Made by a program: the position numbers and the translations under genes. A stretch of 64,000 nt of DNA from Mesoplasma tabanidae (lineage in GTDB: Bacteria; Bacillota_I; Bacilli_A; Mycoplasmatales; Mycoplasmataceae): assembly GCF_002804025.1 (NCBI RefSeq), contig NZ_CP024969.1, positions 1-64,000 on the forward strand, read 5' to 3'. The stretch's first letter is position 1. The number at the start of each line of letters is the position of its first letter. This document shows, in pieces, positions 36,107 through 48,611 of this stretch. Below the pieces are notes generated by a model. It worked only from the letters and a program-made list of their open reading frames with translations, ran no database searches and was not told the DNA's origin.

Positions 36107-37215
36107 TGAAGAAAAAAATAAATTTAGTATTTTTAAGTCTTATATTAGCTCTAGTTGGGTTTTTATCAATTATTACAGTTTCTTGTGCGTCAAAAATTAA
36201 AGAGATAACAGGAAACGTATCATTTTATGTTCTATCTATAGGTAGTGGTAACTTTACATTTTTAGAAAAAGACGGCCATGCGGTTGTTATGGATTGCGGA
36301 ACTGGTTTAAATAGCGGAGGAGATTCATTAGAAACTGAAACTGATGCATTAAACACAGGCTATTGAGGCAATTATGCAAATAAAACTGATGCTGATAATA
36401 TAATAAATTTTATGAAAAATACAGCAAATGTTAAAGTTATTGATGCTATATTTATTTCTCATAAACATACTGATCATTATAATACTTTAAAATATCTAGT
36501 TGAGTCATTTGAGGTAGGAACGATTGTTGCTCCTACTGATAGCAAAGGATTGGAAACTGCTGTAAAACAATGAAAACCATCAGGTAATACGATTGTTGAT
36601 ACTATTTTTTCAAAAACTTATGATTTTTTAGGTGGAACATTTGAAAATTTAACAGCTTATTCTTCAAAAAAAGTTGTTAAAAGTTTATATACAAATACAG
36701 ACCCAAATGCTGTAAGTATGGTTTTACGATTCAAAGTAAATGGTGAAGTATTCATGCTTCCAGGTGATATGGAAGATAATACAGCAGTAATTAGAGATTC
36801 AAAATTTAGAAAAGCGGCAGCTTCTCAAAAAGTAGATGTGTTTTTGTTACCACATCATGGATCACAAAATGGTGCAACTGATTTAATTCCATTAATTGGG
36901 AATAAAGAAAAATCGCCTAAACATGTAATCATTTCTGGAACTGATAATTTAAATGGATTTGAACCTTGGGCAGCAAAACGTAATGCTATTACTAATGCTC
37001 AAGGACCTATTGGAATGTTATTAAACACATATTCAAAAGATAAAAGAGAGTATATTCATATTACGGGAGCAGTTAATTATAATGTTCTTAATGAATTTGG
37101 CGATCATGTTGATAAAGAAAATACTGAATCAACATTTGAATATAAATTTTCTGAAGGTATATGAAATTTTGTTGTTCATGAAGAAAATATTGCAAATGGC
37201 TTTAGAGTAAAATAA
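36106..37215 (+). CDS. ComEC-like metallo-beta-lactamase-fold lipoprotein
   Basis: A 369-residue protein with a signal peptide ending ITVSCAS (lipid Cys about 28) and one MBL domain. Metal ligands are visible: H119-x-H121-x-D123-H124 (HKHTDHYN), D221 in LPGDME, and LPHHGS at H250-H251. The early VMDCGTG and the late HHGSQNGA pattern match the nuclease-like MBL domain at the C-terminus of the DNA-uptake protein ComEC. It is lipid-anchored outside the cell and translationally coupled to the ABC importer. I infer a surface nuclease or phosphodiesterase feeding the importer; activity is not proven by sequence. Confidence 0.8.
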
Positions 37216-37231
37216 AATAATAAATTAAATA

Positions 37232-37295
37232 AACTTATACAGGGTAGCATAATGGGCTACTGACCTGCATTGGGACCTATTTCAAGATTGTAAGA
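37232..37295 (+). ncRNA. Variant 2'-dG-type purine riboswitch 4 with U at the specificity site
   Basis: It retains the core GGGTAGCATAATGGGCTACT and TGACC but differs in J3/1: GATTGTAAG instead of GACTATAAG. The base that pairs with the ligand's Watson-Crick face is therefore U, as in adenine riboswitches. P3 (TTGGG / TTCAA) is weakened by G-U pairs and an end mismatch; P1 still forms with one G-U. It begins 17 bases after the MBL stop with no terminator or clear promoter between, so it lies in that operon's 3' end. A terminator follows eight bases later. Confidence 0.75.
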
Positions 37296-37303
37296 AAATT
37301 ATC

Positions 37304-37334
37304 AAAGGATTCATTCATAGTAATGAATCCTTTT
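37304..37334 (+). terminator. Terminator after riboswitch 4
   Basis: A perfect 12-bp stem AAAGGATTCATT / AATGAATCCTTT with loop CATAGT and a short T-run. It may be the expression platform of riboswitch 4 or the end of the transporter operon. Confidence 0.82.
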
Positions 37335-37424
37335 ACTTTCTAAACTTTTAGTAATAATATGTTTAATAATCTTTGTTGTTAGAAATATATTTTGTTAAAA
37401 TAAATAAAAGAAAAGAGTGATTTT

Positions 37425-37742
37425 ATGCCAATCTTAAAATTTAATGGAATATCTGAAGAACAAATAAAAGAGTATTCAAAAAAAATAAATGAGCTTGTTG
37501 ATTTAATTGTTGCAAAGCCAGAAGCTATTTTGATGATAAACAATGACAAAAATATTTATGTAGCTGAAAATACAAATAAGAGAATTTATGTTGAAGTTGA
37601 TTGATTAGCAAGACCAGAAGAAGCTAGAGTAGCACTAGTTAAACACTTAACAGATTTTTTTGGTGGGCAAGGAATCACAGTTTCTGCTAAGTTTACAGAA
37701 ATTAATAAAGATTTATATGTAAATAATAATAGAATGGGTTAA
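37425..37742 (+). CDS. DUF1904 family protein
   Basis: A 105-residue cytosolic protein matching the DUF1904 family (tautomerase-like fold) in length and in the LARPEEARVALVKHLTDFF-type helix. The function is unknown. AAGAGTGA precedes the ATG. It lies two bases before dus and is separated from riboswitch 4 by a terminator and about 90 bases with TTGTTG and TAAAAT as a possible promoter near 37372-37401. Confidence 0.7.
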
Positions 37743-37744
37743 TA

Positions 37745-38722
37745 ATGAAAATAGGAAATATTGAAATAAAAGGAAAATTAGTTCAAGGACCAATGGCGGG
37801 TGTTTCTAACCCGCCCTTCAGACTAATATCAAAGTTAAAAGGTGCTGATCTAGTTTGTGCAGAAATGGTTTCTGTTGAAGGAATGACACATAATAATAAA
37901 AAAACTTTTAGTATGTTAACTGTTGAAAAACAAGAACACCCAATGAGCATGCAAATTTTTGGTAATGATGTTGAATCATTTATCGTTGCGACTAAGTGAA
38001 TTGATGAAAATGTTGATTGTGACATTATTGATTTAAATATTGGTTGTCCAGCACCGAAGGTTGCAGTTAGATCAGCAAGTGGATCAAGTTTATTAAAAAC
38101 GCCAGAATTAATTTATGACATTGTAAAGGCTGTTGTAGAAAATACAAAAAAACCAGTAACAGCAAAAATTAGATTAGGTTGAGATAAAGAAAGCGTTAAT
38201 GCAGTTGAAGTGTCTAAGTTAATTGAAAAAGCAGGGGCTAGTGGAATTACTGTTCATGGTAGAACAAGAAGCGAATTTTATTCAGGACATGCTGATTGAG
38301 AAAAAATAAAAGAGGTTAAAGAAGCTGTAAATATTCCAGTTATTGGTAATGGTGATGTTATTGATGGACCAAGTGCGAAAGCAATGCTGGATTTAACTGG
38401 TTGTGATGGAGTTATGATTTCAAGAGGGTGCCAAGGTAATCCTTGAATATTTAGCGAAATTGCTCATTATTTGGAAACTGGTGAAGAATTACCTAAGCCA
38501 AGTTTTGAAGAATGAAAAGAAACAGTATTAAAGCATGCTAAAATGTTAATAGATTATAAGCATGACCAAGGTAGTGCAATTAGAGAATTTAGAAAGCACT
38601 TAACTTGATATTTTGCGGTATTACCAAAAACAGAAACTTTAAATCAGTTAAAAGAAGAAGCAAATAAAATTAATACATTTAATGATTTAGAAGAAATTAT
38701 AGAAAAGTATAAAGAGGTATAA
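37745..38722 (+). CDS. dus: tRNA-dihydrouridine synthase
   Basis: An FMN enzyme that reduces specific uridines in the tRNA D-loop. The 325-residue protein starts with the TIM-barrel motif VQGPMAGVSNPPFR, contains the catalytic Cys motif LNIGCPAPKVA (about 98-108), GITVHGRTRSEFYSG, and FMN phosphate-binding IGNGDV and MISRGCQGNPW. Several Trp codons are TGA. It sits between DUF1904 and lysS, an arrangement common in related genomes. Confidence 0.93.
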
Positions 38723-38723
38723 A

Positions 38724-40223
<1,500 letters not shown>

Positions 40224-40303
40224 TATGCTATAAGTTATAAAATAAAAAACATTTTAAAAATAATTGTATTTAACTTTTTATTTTTTAATATTAATTTTTT
40301 ATG

Positions 40304-40309
40304 TATAAT
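40304..40309 (+). promoter_or_regulatory. -10 box for the hpt riboswitch transcript
   Basis: TATAAT seven to eight bases before the predicted start near 40317, right at the 5' arm of the riboswitch leader. The -35 is not clear in the surrounding A/T. Confidence 0.6.
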
Positions 40310-40326
40310 TTATATATGTAATTAAC

Positions 40327-40395
40327 AGTATTTGTATAAACCAATATAATGGATTGGTGTCTCTACGACTAAACCTATTTAGTCTCTATAAGTTA
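40327..40395 (+). ncRNA. Guanine-type purine riboswitch upstream of hpt
   Basis: The aptamer shows P1 (ATTTGTA / TATAAGT), P2 (ACCAAT / ATTGGT), the conserved junction GTCTCTAC, P3 (GACTAAA / TTTAGTC) and J3/1 TCTATAAG with C at the specificity site, predicting guanine or hypoxanthine. It has the standard purine-riboswitch junction, unlike the four aptamers in the lipoprotein region. It controls hpt and a purine permease. Flanking 11-base arms at 40318-40328 and 40430-40440 are perfectly complementary and could compete with P1. Confidence 0.88.
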
Positions 40396-40470
40396 CTGTT
40401 TAAACTTATTTGGATCTTAAATCCCAATTCTGTTAATTACACCTAGGTAAATTTATCGAAGGGGTTTATA

Positions 40471-41001
40471 ATGGAATTTAAACACAATTTAAAATTATTA
40501 ATTTCTAGAGAAGAAATTGCAAAAAAAGTTGCAGAATATGGCGCTATTTATAATGAAAAATATAAAGGAAAAACACTTTCTTTAGTAACAATTTTGAATG
40601 GCTCTGTATTCTTTTTTGCCGATTTTGCAAGAATGTTAGAAATGCCGATAAAAATGGATACAATAACCGCGTCAAGTTATTCAGGAACTAAATCAAATAG
40701 AGAATTAGTTTTTCATAAAAAAATAACAAAACCCATTATTGAAAACCAACACGTTTTAATTATTGAAGATATTATTGATTCAGGCTTAACTTTAGAAAAA
40801 GTTTATGAATATATTTTATCTTTAAAGCCAAAGTCTTTAGAAATATTAACTTTAGCATCAAAAAAATCTAACCATAAAAATTTTAAATATAAGTATACAT
40901 CATTATTTGAGGTTCCCGATATATATGTTTTAGGTTATGGTTTCGAAATTGATGACCTTTATAGACAACTTCCAGAAATTTATACTTTAGAGGAAGAATA
41001 G
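40471..41001 (+). CDS. hpt: Hypoxanthine-guanine phosphoribosyltransferase
   Basis: HPRT converts hypoxanthine or guanine plus PRPP to IMP or GMP. The 176-residue protein has the PRPP-binding motif VLIIEDIIDSGLTL (about 92-105), the flexible-loop ITASSYSG and the C-terminal FEIDDLYRQLPEIY. It has the usual family length. AAGGGG lies seven bases before the ATG. It is co-transcribed with the permease eight bases downstream under the guanine riboswitch. Confidence 0.95.
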   Translation: MEFKHNLKLLISREEIAKKVAEYGAIYNEKYKGKTLSLVTILNGSVFFFADFARMLEMPIKMDTITASSYSGTKSNRELVFHKKITKPIIENQHVLIIEDIIDSGLTLEKVYEYILSLKPKSLEILTLASKKSNHKNFKYKYTSLFEVPDIYVLGYGFEIDDLYRQLPEIYTLEEE

Positions 41002-41009
41002 GGTTTAGA

Positions 41010-42476
41010 ATGAAAAGATCAAGAACTGATGATTTTAAAGTTAAAGATAAAAAACTTAATTATTTAAAATCAACAAATGTAATTGCTAAATATTTTAACT
41101 TTAGTAATTTAAATACAACATTCAAAAAAGAAATCATAGGTGGTATAAGTACTTTCCTTTCAATGATGTACATTTTATCAGTAGAGCCAGCAATATTAGG
41201 AAGTGCACCAAGCATTAATGGAAATGGCACAATGGACAGCAATGGTGTGTTTTTAGCAACAGCTCTAGTTGCAGCTATTGCAACGATTGTTATGGGTATG
41301 AGCGCAAATGTTCCTATTGCACTAGCACCAAGTATGGGCTTAAATGCGCTTTTTGCGTTTAATATAGCTAAAACAGGAAAAATTGGGTATGAAGGTGCAT
41401 TAATTGCAGCAATGATTTCATCAATAATTTTCTGCATTATATCTATAACAAAATTGAGAGCATTAATGATTAATGCTCTACCACATTCACTACACTTGAT
41501 TATTGGTGTGTCAATTGGGTTTTTTATTGCTTATGTAGGTATATCAAATATAGGTTTTGTTTCAAAAACAGATTCTAATTTACCAATAGCGGATTTATCA
41601 AATTTTAAATTAAACTATCCAGGAATGATAATTGGTTCAATTGTTTTATTTGGTTCAATTATATTATTTTATAAAAAATTCTTTGCTCCAGTTGCGGTCA
41701 TGATGATTGGAGGATTTATTGTTGCATTGATTTTAGCAAATACAGTTGATAATGAAGCAATAAAACATTCATTAGGAAATGCTAAATGATCTGATAGTGA
41801 ATGAAACTTTGGACATTTATTTAACGGATTTGCTTCGAATATCAAAAATTCATTTTCAGAAATTGGTAATTCAGAAATTTGAAATAAGCCCACAATGTAT
41901 GTTTCAATTTTTGTTTTAGTAATTTTAAATTTCTTTGATGCAACAGGTACTTTAACTTCAATAAACATTGAATTAAATAAAGCTGTTGGAGAAGACAAAC
42001 AAATACCTCAAAAAGCTTTAATAATTGATGCTGGGGCAACAATTATAGGATCAGGCTTAGGGGTATCTCATATGGCATGTTATAGTGAAAGTTGTGTAGG
42101 TATTTCTCAAGGTGCAAGATCAGGCTTTGCAAACATTATAACTGGGTCATTATTCTTACTAAGCATTCCTTTATTCCCGTTATTCAAAATGATGCCAAAT
42201 TGTATTTCTGGGGCAGCAACTGCTTTTATAGGAACTATAATGATATCTTCAATTACAGAAATAGAGTGAAAAAAACCAGAAATTGGAGTATCAGCATTTT
42301 TTAGTATTTTATTTATGGTTATAACTTACAATATTGCTAATGGTATTGCTGTTGGAATAATTGCATATACAGTCACATCTATAGGAGTAGGAAAAACAAA
42401 AGAAGTAAAACCTGTAATTTGAGCATTAGATGTTTTATTCATACTATACTTTATTGCAACTGCATTTATTCAATAA
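41010..42476 (+). CDS. Guanine/hypoxanthine permease, AzgA/PbuG (NCS2) family
   Basis: A 488-residue purine permease with about 12-14 membrane segments. The N-terminal GGISTFLSMMYILSVEPAIL and NVPIALAPSMGLNALFAF, and FLVILNFFDATGTLTSI-like helix near 305, are typical of the AzgA/PbuG branch of the NCS2 family. It is the natural partner of hpt: import of purine base, then conversion to nucleotide. An IS30 element has inserted into its terminator but left the gene intact. Confidence 0.9.
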
Positions 42477-42492
42477 AAAATCAGCTCAGCTG

Positions 42493-43600
42493 TACGAATT
42501 AAAATTGGAACTGCAACACTTATGAGAAAATAATCTCATAGGCATTGCAGTTTTTTTGATACAAAAAAGCAACCCCTTGACCGACTAAAGCCCAAAGGAG
42601 TTACCATGAATAATTATAAACAAATATCTTTAAAAGAAAGAACATTAATTGAATATCTATTAAATGTTCAAAATAAATCAGTTTCTTTCATAGCTAAAGA
42701 ACTAAATAGAAATAGATCAACGATTTACAGAGAAATCAAAAGAAATAAAGCAGCTGTAATTTATAAAGCTAAAGATGCGCAATTTACTAGAGACATTAAT
42801 AACACCTTATCTCATCAAAATGAAATAAATAAATATAAGGAATTCTTAAGATTTCTTTATGCAAATTTTAATCCAAAAAGCTTTAGTATTGATGTTTGCG
42901 TTTTTAAGGCCAAAGAACTTGGAATCAAAACCCCAACAACTCAAACTGTTTACAATTGAATTAAAAATAAACAAATAAAAATAAAATCAAAAGACTTGCT
43001 TAGACCTAGGTTTTGATGAAAAAAGTCTAGTAAATATAAGAAATATCTATGAGAAATTTCAAAAATGAACTCTATTCCAATTACTTATAGACCTAAAAAT
43101 ATTAATAAAAGAAAAGAAGTAGGTCATTTTGAAATAGATTTAGTTGTGGGTTCAGGTAACACTTCAAAAGCAATAATTACACTTGTCGAAAGAGTTACCC
43201 GAAAGGGTTTTGCAATTAAACTAGAAAATAAAACTATGAAACATACAAATGAAAAATTAAAAGAATTAATTGGAAAAGAAAATTTAAATATTAAATCTAT
43301 CACTAAAGATAACGGTATGGAATTTAATCTTTTACATGAAGTCACACAAGAATTAAGCGTGCCACTTTATACATGTAATACGTATGCTTCTTGTGAAAAA
43401 GGCACTAATGAAAACTTTAATGGATTAATCAGAAGATATTTACCTAAGAAAACTAATTTTACAAATTTAACAGATGATAATATAATTGAAATATTAAATG
43501 AAATAAATAAAATGCCTCGTAAAATTCTGAACTACAAATCAGCTCAGGAATTTTATGAGACATTCGGTTAGAAGTGTTGCACTTCCAATTTTAATTTATA
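42493..43600 (+). mobile_element. IS30-family (IS1630-like) insertion sequence, copy 2
   Basis: A 1108-bp element with the same ends as copy 1 (TACGAATTAAAATTGGAA and TTCCAATTTTAATTTATA) and the same nested left-end terminator at about 42509-42557. Its transposase appears identical to that of copy 3 at 62588, indicating recent transposition. Confidence 0.93.
42606..43571 (+). CDS. IS30-family transposase (copy 2)
   Basis: A 321-residue DDE transposase with HTH RNRSTIYREI and catalytic blocks EIDLVVGSG, TKDNGMEF, GTNENFNG. Trp codons in NWIKN, RFWWKKSS and LWEISK are TGA; the gene is intact. It appears identical in protein to copy 3 and differs from copy 1 at four residues. Confidence 0.93.
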
Positions 43601-43622
43601 CAGCTCAGCTGATTTTTTGCTT

Positions 43623-44291
43623 TTAGTAAATGTTTTTTGCAACAGGATAAATAGTGTAACAAACAACAGGTATTGTTGCTAAATAGATTGCTCAGTCAAA
43701 AACTGAATTTACACTATTAACACTCATTGAAAATATTCAAACATTTTGATTTTTTTCAACAGCACCAGCAGAGTAGAATAAAACTCCTGCAAAAGTTTTT
43801 GATCAAAATCCTAACAATGCATAAATTGAAATAATAAGAATTCAAACACCCGTTCACTTAAATCAATCATTTTTTTCTTTAAATCATAAATTAAATCTTT
43901 CAGTTTTAGACATCATTAATTTGCTTTTTTTAGAAACTTTAACTTTTTTGCTTTTAAACTCTCTTGGTAAAAAAATACTGCAGATTGCTACTAAAAGTAA
44001 AGGGATTCAATAATCAAATACATATGCTAATGGAATACCAGCATCTGCATTAGTTGGAAGAAAAAAACCAATAATTCCCCCAAGTATTGCAACAATTAAT
44101 GTTCTAAGTCAATCAGTATAAGCTGCTAAAACAAATATAGGAATTAATTTTATGTTTAGCGACAAATAAAACTGAGTAAAAGAATAAGCAGTCATTAAAT
44201 TTAAAATTAAATATAAAGCTAACATTAATCCCATTACAACAATGTCTTTAGTATTTATCCTTTTAACTCGTAAATAAAAATATCTTTTCAT
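43623..44291 (-). CDS. ECF transporter S component, probably for thiamine or a precursor
   Basis: A 222-residue membrane protein with about six helices. The start KRINTKDIVVMGLMLALYLIL is the typical S-component first helix that docks on the shared ECF energizing module. The polypeptide is a little longer than usual because of a charged loop (KSKKVKVSKKSKLMMSK) in the middle. The upstream TPP riboswitch predicts thiamine or a hydroxymethylpyrimidine/thiazole-type precursor as substrate. AGGAGG precedes the ATG. The downstream end meets the duplicated terminator of IS30 copy 2. Confidence 0.78.
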
Positions 44292-44330
44292 GTAAAAAAC
44301 CTCCTACATAAAAAGACAGAAAAAATATTT

Positions 44331-44414
44331 TAGGACTTCCTACGCTAGTATTAACTAGATCAGGTTCTAAGAGTATTTCTCAAGCTTTCGCTACCTCTGC
44401 CTTCTTACAAGTTA
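44331..44414 (-). ncRNA. TPP riboswitch (THI element)
   Basis: Read on the minus strand it contains the pyrophosphate- and pyrimidine-binding core: TTGAGAAATACTCT, then GAACCTGATCTAGTTAATAC and TAGCGTAGGAAGT, matching the conserved THI box. Stems AGAG / CTCT and CTAGT / ACTAG form. The region TCCTA just after the aptamer can pair with TAGGA of the ribosome site, so control is probably translational. A minus-strand promoter TTGCTT / TACTAT lies just upstream. Confidence 0.9.
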
Positions 44415-46036
<1,622 letters not shown>

Positions 46037-46038
<2 letters not shown>

Positions 46039-46058
46039 TGACTTTAAAGTCATTTTTT
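46037..46058 (+). terminator. Terminator after metG
   Basis: AATGACTTT / AAAGTCATT palindrome overlapping the end of the stop codon, followed by seven T residues. Confidence 0.85.
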
Positions 46059-46234
46059 TATTACTTAAAGTTCAATGAACTATTTTTTATTTTAATCATT
46101 AGAGTATAATAAATATAGGAATATTTTTTATTTTTTTATGTTATTTTTGAAAAATTTTCCATAATTGTAAATATTTACATTAAATATTGGATATTTATTC
46201 CAATTTTAAAAGACAAATAAAAGGAGTTATAAAT
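46059..46234 (+). promoter_or_regulatory. nox-pdh operon promoter with palindromic candidate operator
   Basis: TATAAT lies at 46105-46110. Downstream is a perfect 14-base palindrome TGTAAATATTTACA at 46166-46179, and a small hairpin ATTGGA / TCCAAT at 46186-46204 with T-run. The ribosome site AAGGAG is nine bases before nox. The palindrome is a plausible repressor site in the 5' UTR, regulator unknown. Confidence 0.5.
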
Positions 46235-47593
46235 ATGAAAGTTATTGTTTTAGGTACTAACCATGCAGGTACAACTGCTGTTAGAACATTAAAAAGACTT
46301 AACCCAGAAATTGAAGTTACTACTTATGATAGAAATGATGTTATTTCATTTTTAGGATGTGGTATTGCACTATGGGTTAAAGGTGAAGTTAAAGATCCTA
46401 ACGGATTATTTTATGCAACACCAGAAATTTTAGAAGCAGAAGGAATCAATGTGAAAATGAAACATGAATGAGTTTCAATTGATGCTGATAAAAAAACTGT
46501 TCTAATTAAAAATTTAGAAACAGGTGAAACATTTGAAGATAACTACGATAAAGTTATTGTTGCAACAGGTACATGACCTTTATTACCATCAATCCCAGGA
46601 TTAGATTTAAAAGGTGTACAAATTTGTAAGAACTACGACCATGCTAAAAAAATTCAACAAGCTAATTTAGATGATTCAATCAAAAAAGTTACTGTTGTAG
46701 GAGCTGGATATATCGGAGTAGAATTAGTTGATGCTTTCGTGGCTCACGGAAAAGAAGTTACATTAGTTGACTTTGCTGACAGAATTATGCCAGTTTACTA
46801 TGATGCTGAATTTACAAAACACGTTGAAGAAAGAATGGAAAAAGCTGGAGTTAAATTAGCTTTAAGCCAAGGAGTTAAAGAATTCAAAGGTGTTAATGGA
46901 AAAGTTACACATGTTGTTACTGATAAAGAAGAAATTGCAGCTGATTATGTAATATTCTCAGTTGGAGTAGTTGCTCAAACTAAACAATTAGAAGGTGTTG
47001 TTGATTTAAATGACAGAAAAGCAATTTTAACAAATGAATACTGTCAATCATCAAACCCAGATATTTATGCAATTGGTGACTGTTCAACAGTTTTCAACAA
47101 AGCATTAAACATGGAAATGCCAATTCAATTAGCAACAACTGCAGTTAGAACTGGTATTCTTGCAGCAGCAAATATTGTTAATGGAAATAAATTAGCATCA
47201 CCAGGTTTCACAGGAGCAAATGGTATTGAAGTATTTGGTTTCAAAATGGCTTCAGCTGGTGTAAGTGAAACAAGTGCTAAAAAAATGGGATTAGATTATG
47301 AAGCAATTTTATTATCTGATTCAGATCGTCCAGAATTTATGTCAACTTATAAAGAAGCTTGAATTAAATTAGTATGAGACAAAAAAACAAGAAAAATTAT
47401 TGGAGCTCAAGTAGCTAGTGAAAATAATCATACAGAAATTATGTACATGCTTTCATTAGGAATTCAAAAAGAATTAACTATTGATGAGTTACCATTAGTT
47501 GATATATTCTTCTTACCTCACTTCAACAAACCATATAACTTTGTTACATTAGCAGGTTTAGAAGTTTTAGGATTAAACTACTTTAAAAAATAA
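46235..47593 (+). CDS. nox: NADH oxidase (FAD-dependent, probably water-forming)
   Basis: A 452-residue flavoprotein of the pyridine nucleotide-disulfide oxidoreductase class. The redox Cys42 lies in SFLGCGIALW, as in lactic-acid-bacterial Nox and NADH peroxidase. FAD binding is at VLGTNHAGTTA and IYAIGDCSTV; NAD binding is at VVGAGYIGVELVDAF near 153-167. It reoxidises NADH from glycolysis and pyruvate dehydrogenase using O2. It is the first gene of the pyruvate-to-acetate operon, with lplA starting at the very next base after its stop. I chose the ATG at 46235 by its AAGGAG site. Confidence 0.92.
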
Positions 47594-48598
47594 ATGATTA
47601 ATCTACTTATTTCAAAATCACATGATCCAGCTTATAACCTAGCTGTTGAAGAGTATTTAACATATCACTATCAAGCAAAAGATCCTATTTTGTTCATTTG
47701 ACAAAATAGTAATACAATTGTTGTTGGTAGAAATCAAAATACTTATGCTGAAATTAACATTGCTGAAGCAATAAAAGATGAAGTAAAAATTATAAGAAGA
47801 AATACAGGTGGGGGAACAGTTTTCCAAGATATGGGAAATGTATGTTATTCACTAATTGTCAATAATGATAAAGACTCTCAATCTAACTTTGAAATTGCAC
47901 TACAACCAATTATTCAATATTTAAGAAGTGAAGGTTTAAATGCTAATTTCTCAGGAAGAAATGATATTGAAATTGATGGATATAAAATATCAGGAAATGC
48001 ACAATTAAAAACATCAAATAAAATTCTTCAACATGGTACACTATTGTTTAATGTTGAATTACCAAGAATTTTAAAATACTTGAATGTTGATCCTGAAAAA
48101 ATTAAACATCAAAAAGTTAAATCAAAACCAGCAAGAGTTGCTAATATAAAAGCACTTTTAGAAGGTATCAATAAAACTATTGAACTAATTGATTTTATTA
48201 ATAATGTTATTAATAGCTACACTAAAAATGAAGAAACTAAATGAATTGAATTCAATGATGTTGATCAAGCAATTATTCATAAATGCTTTGAAGAAAAATA
48301 TCAATCTCGTGATTGAACATTTGCGAAGAATGAGGATTTTGAAATTAGTAACAAAAAATATTTAGAATCAAAAGGTTTAACAGAAATTAAAATTAACGTT
48401 GATAAAGGAAAAATCAAAAATATTAAAATTTATGGTGACTTTTTAGGTTACATTGGAACTGAAGCATTAGAATTTGCATTATTAAATGTAGATTATGATT
48501 ATCATTCAGTTAAAGATGTATTAAATAAATTTGCTTTAAAAGAAATATTTGGTGATAACTTTGAAGCAGAAGACATTTTGAATTTAATATTCAATTAA
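47594..48598 (+). CDS. lplA: Lipoate-protein ligase
   Basis: Attaches lipoate to the Lys of lipoyl domains. The 334-residue protein has RRNTGGGTVFQDMGN (about 71-85), SGRNDIEIDGYKISGNAQ (the substrate lysine in KISGNA) and the C-terminal accessory domain of LplA. It starts directly after the nox stop. Its targets are very likely the lipoyl domains of the adjacent pdhC and pdhD products. Confidence 0.93.
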
Positions 48599-48611
48599 GA
48601 AAGGTATAAAT

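Larger units (their letters stand above)
42482..43611 (+). repeat. 11-bp palindromic target duplication of IS30 copy 2
   Basis: CAGCTCAGCTG at 42482-42492 and 43601-43611. Rejoined flanks give a palindrome with an A-run and a T-run, the terminator of the purine permease gene. Confidence 0.88.

Noticed and set aside
40224-40303. A/T-only inverted repeat after lysS as a terminator
   Set aside because: AAATAAAAA and TTTTTATTT could pair, but without any G-C pairs in such AT-rich DNA this is likely chance.
41842-42042. Minus-strand frame inside the purine permease gene
   Set aside because: It is antisense to a conserved membrane protein, lacks a ribosome site and has no homology; AT-rich coding DNA produces such shadows often.
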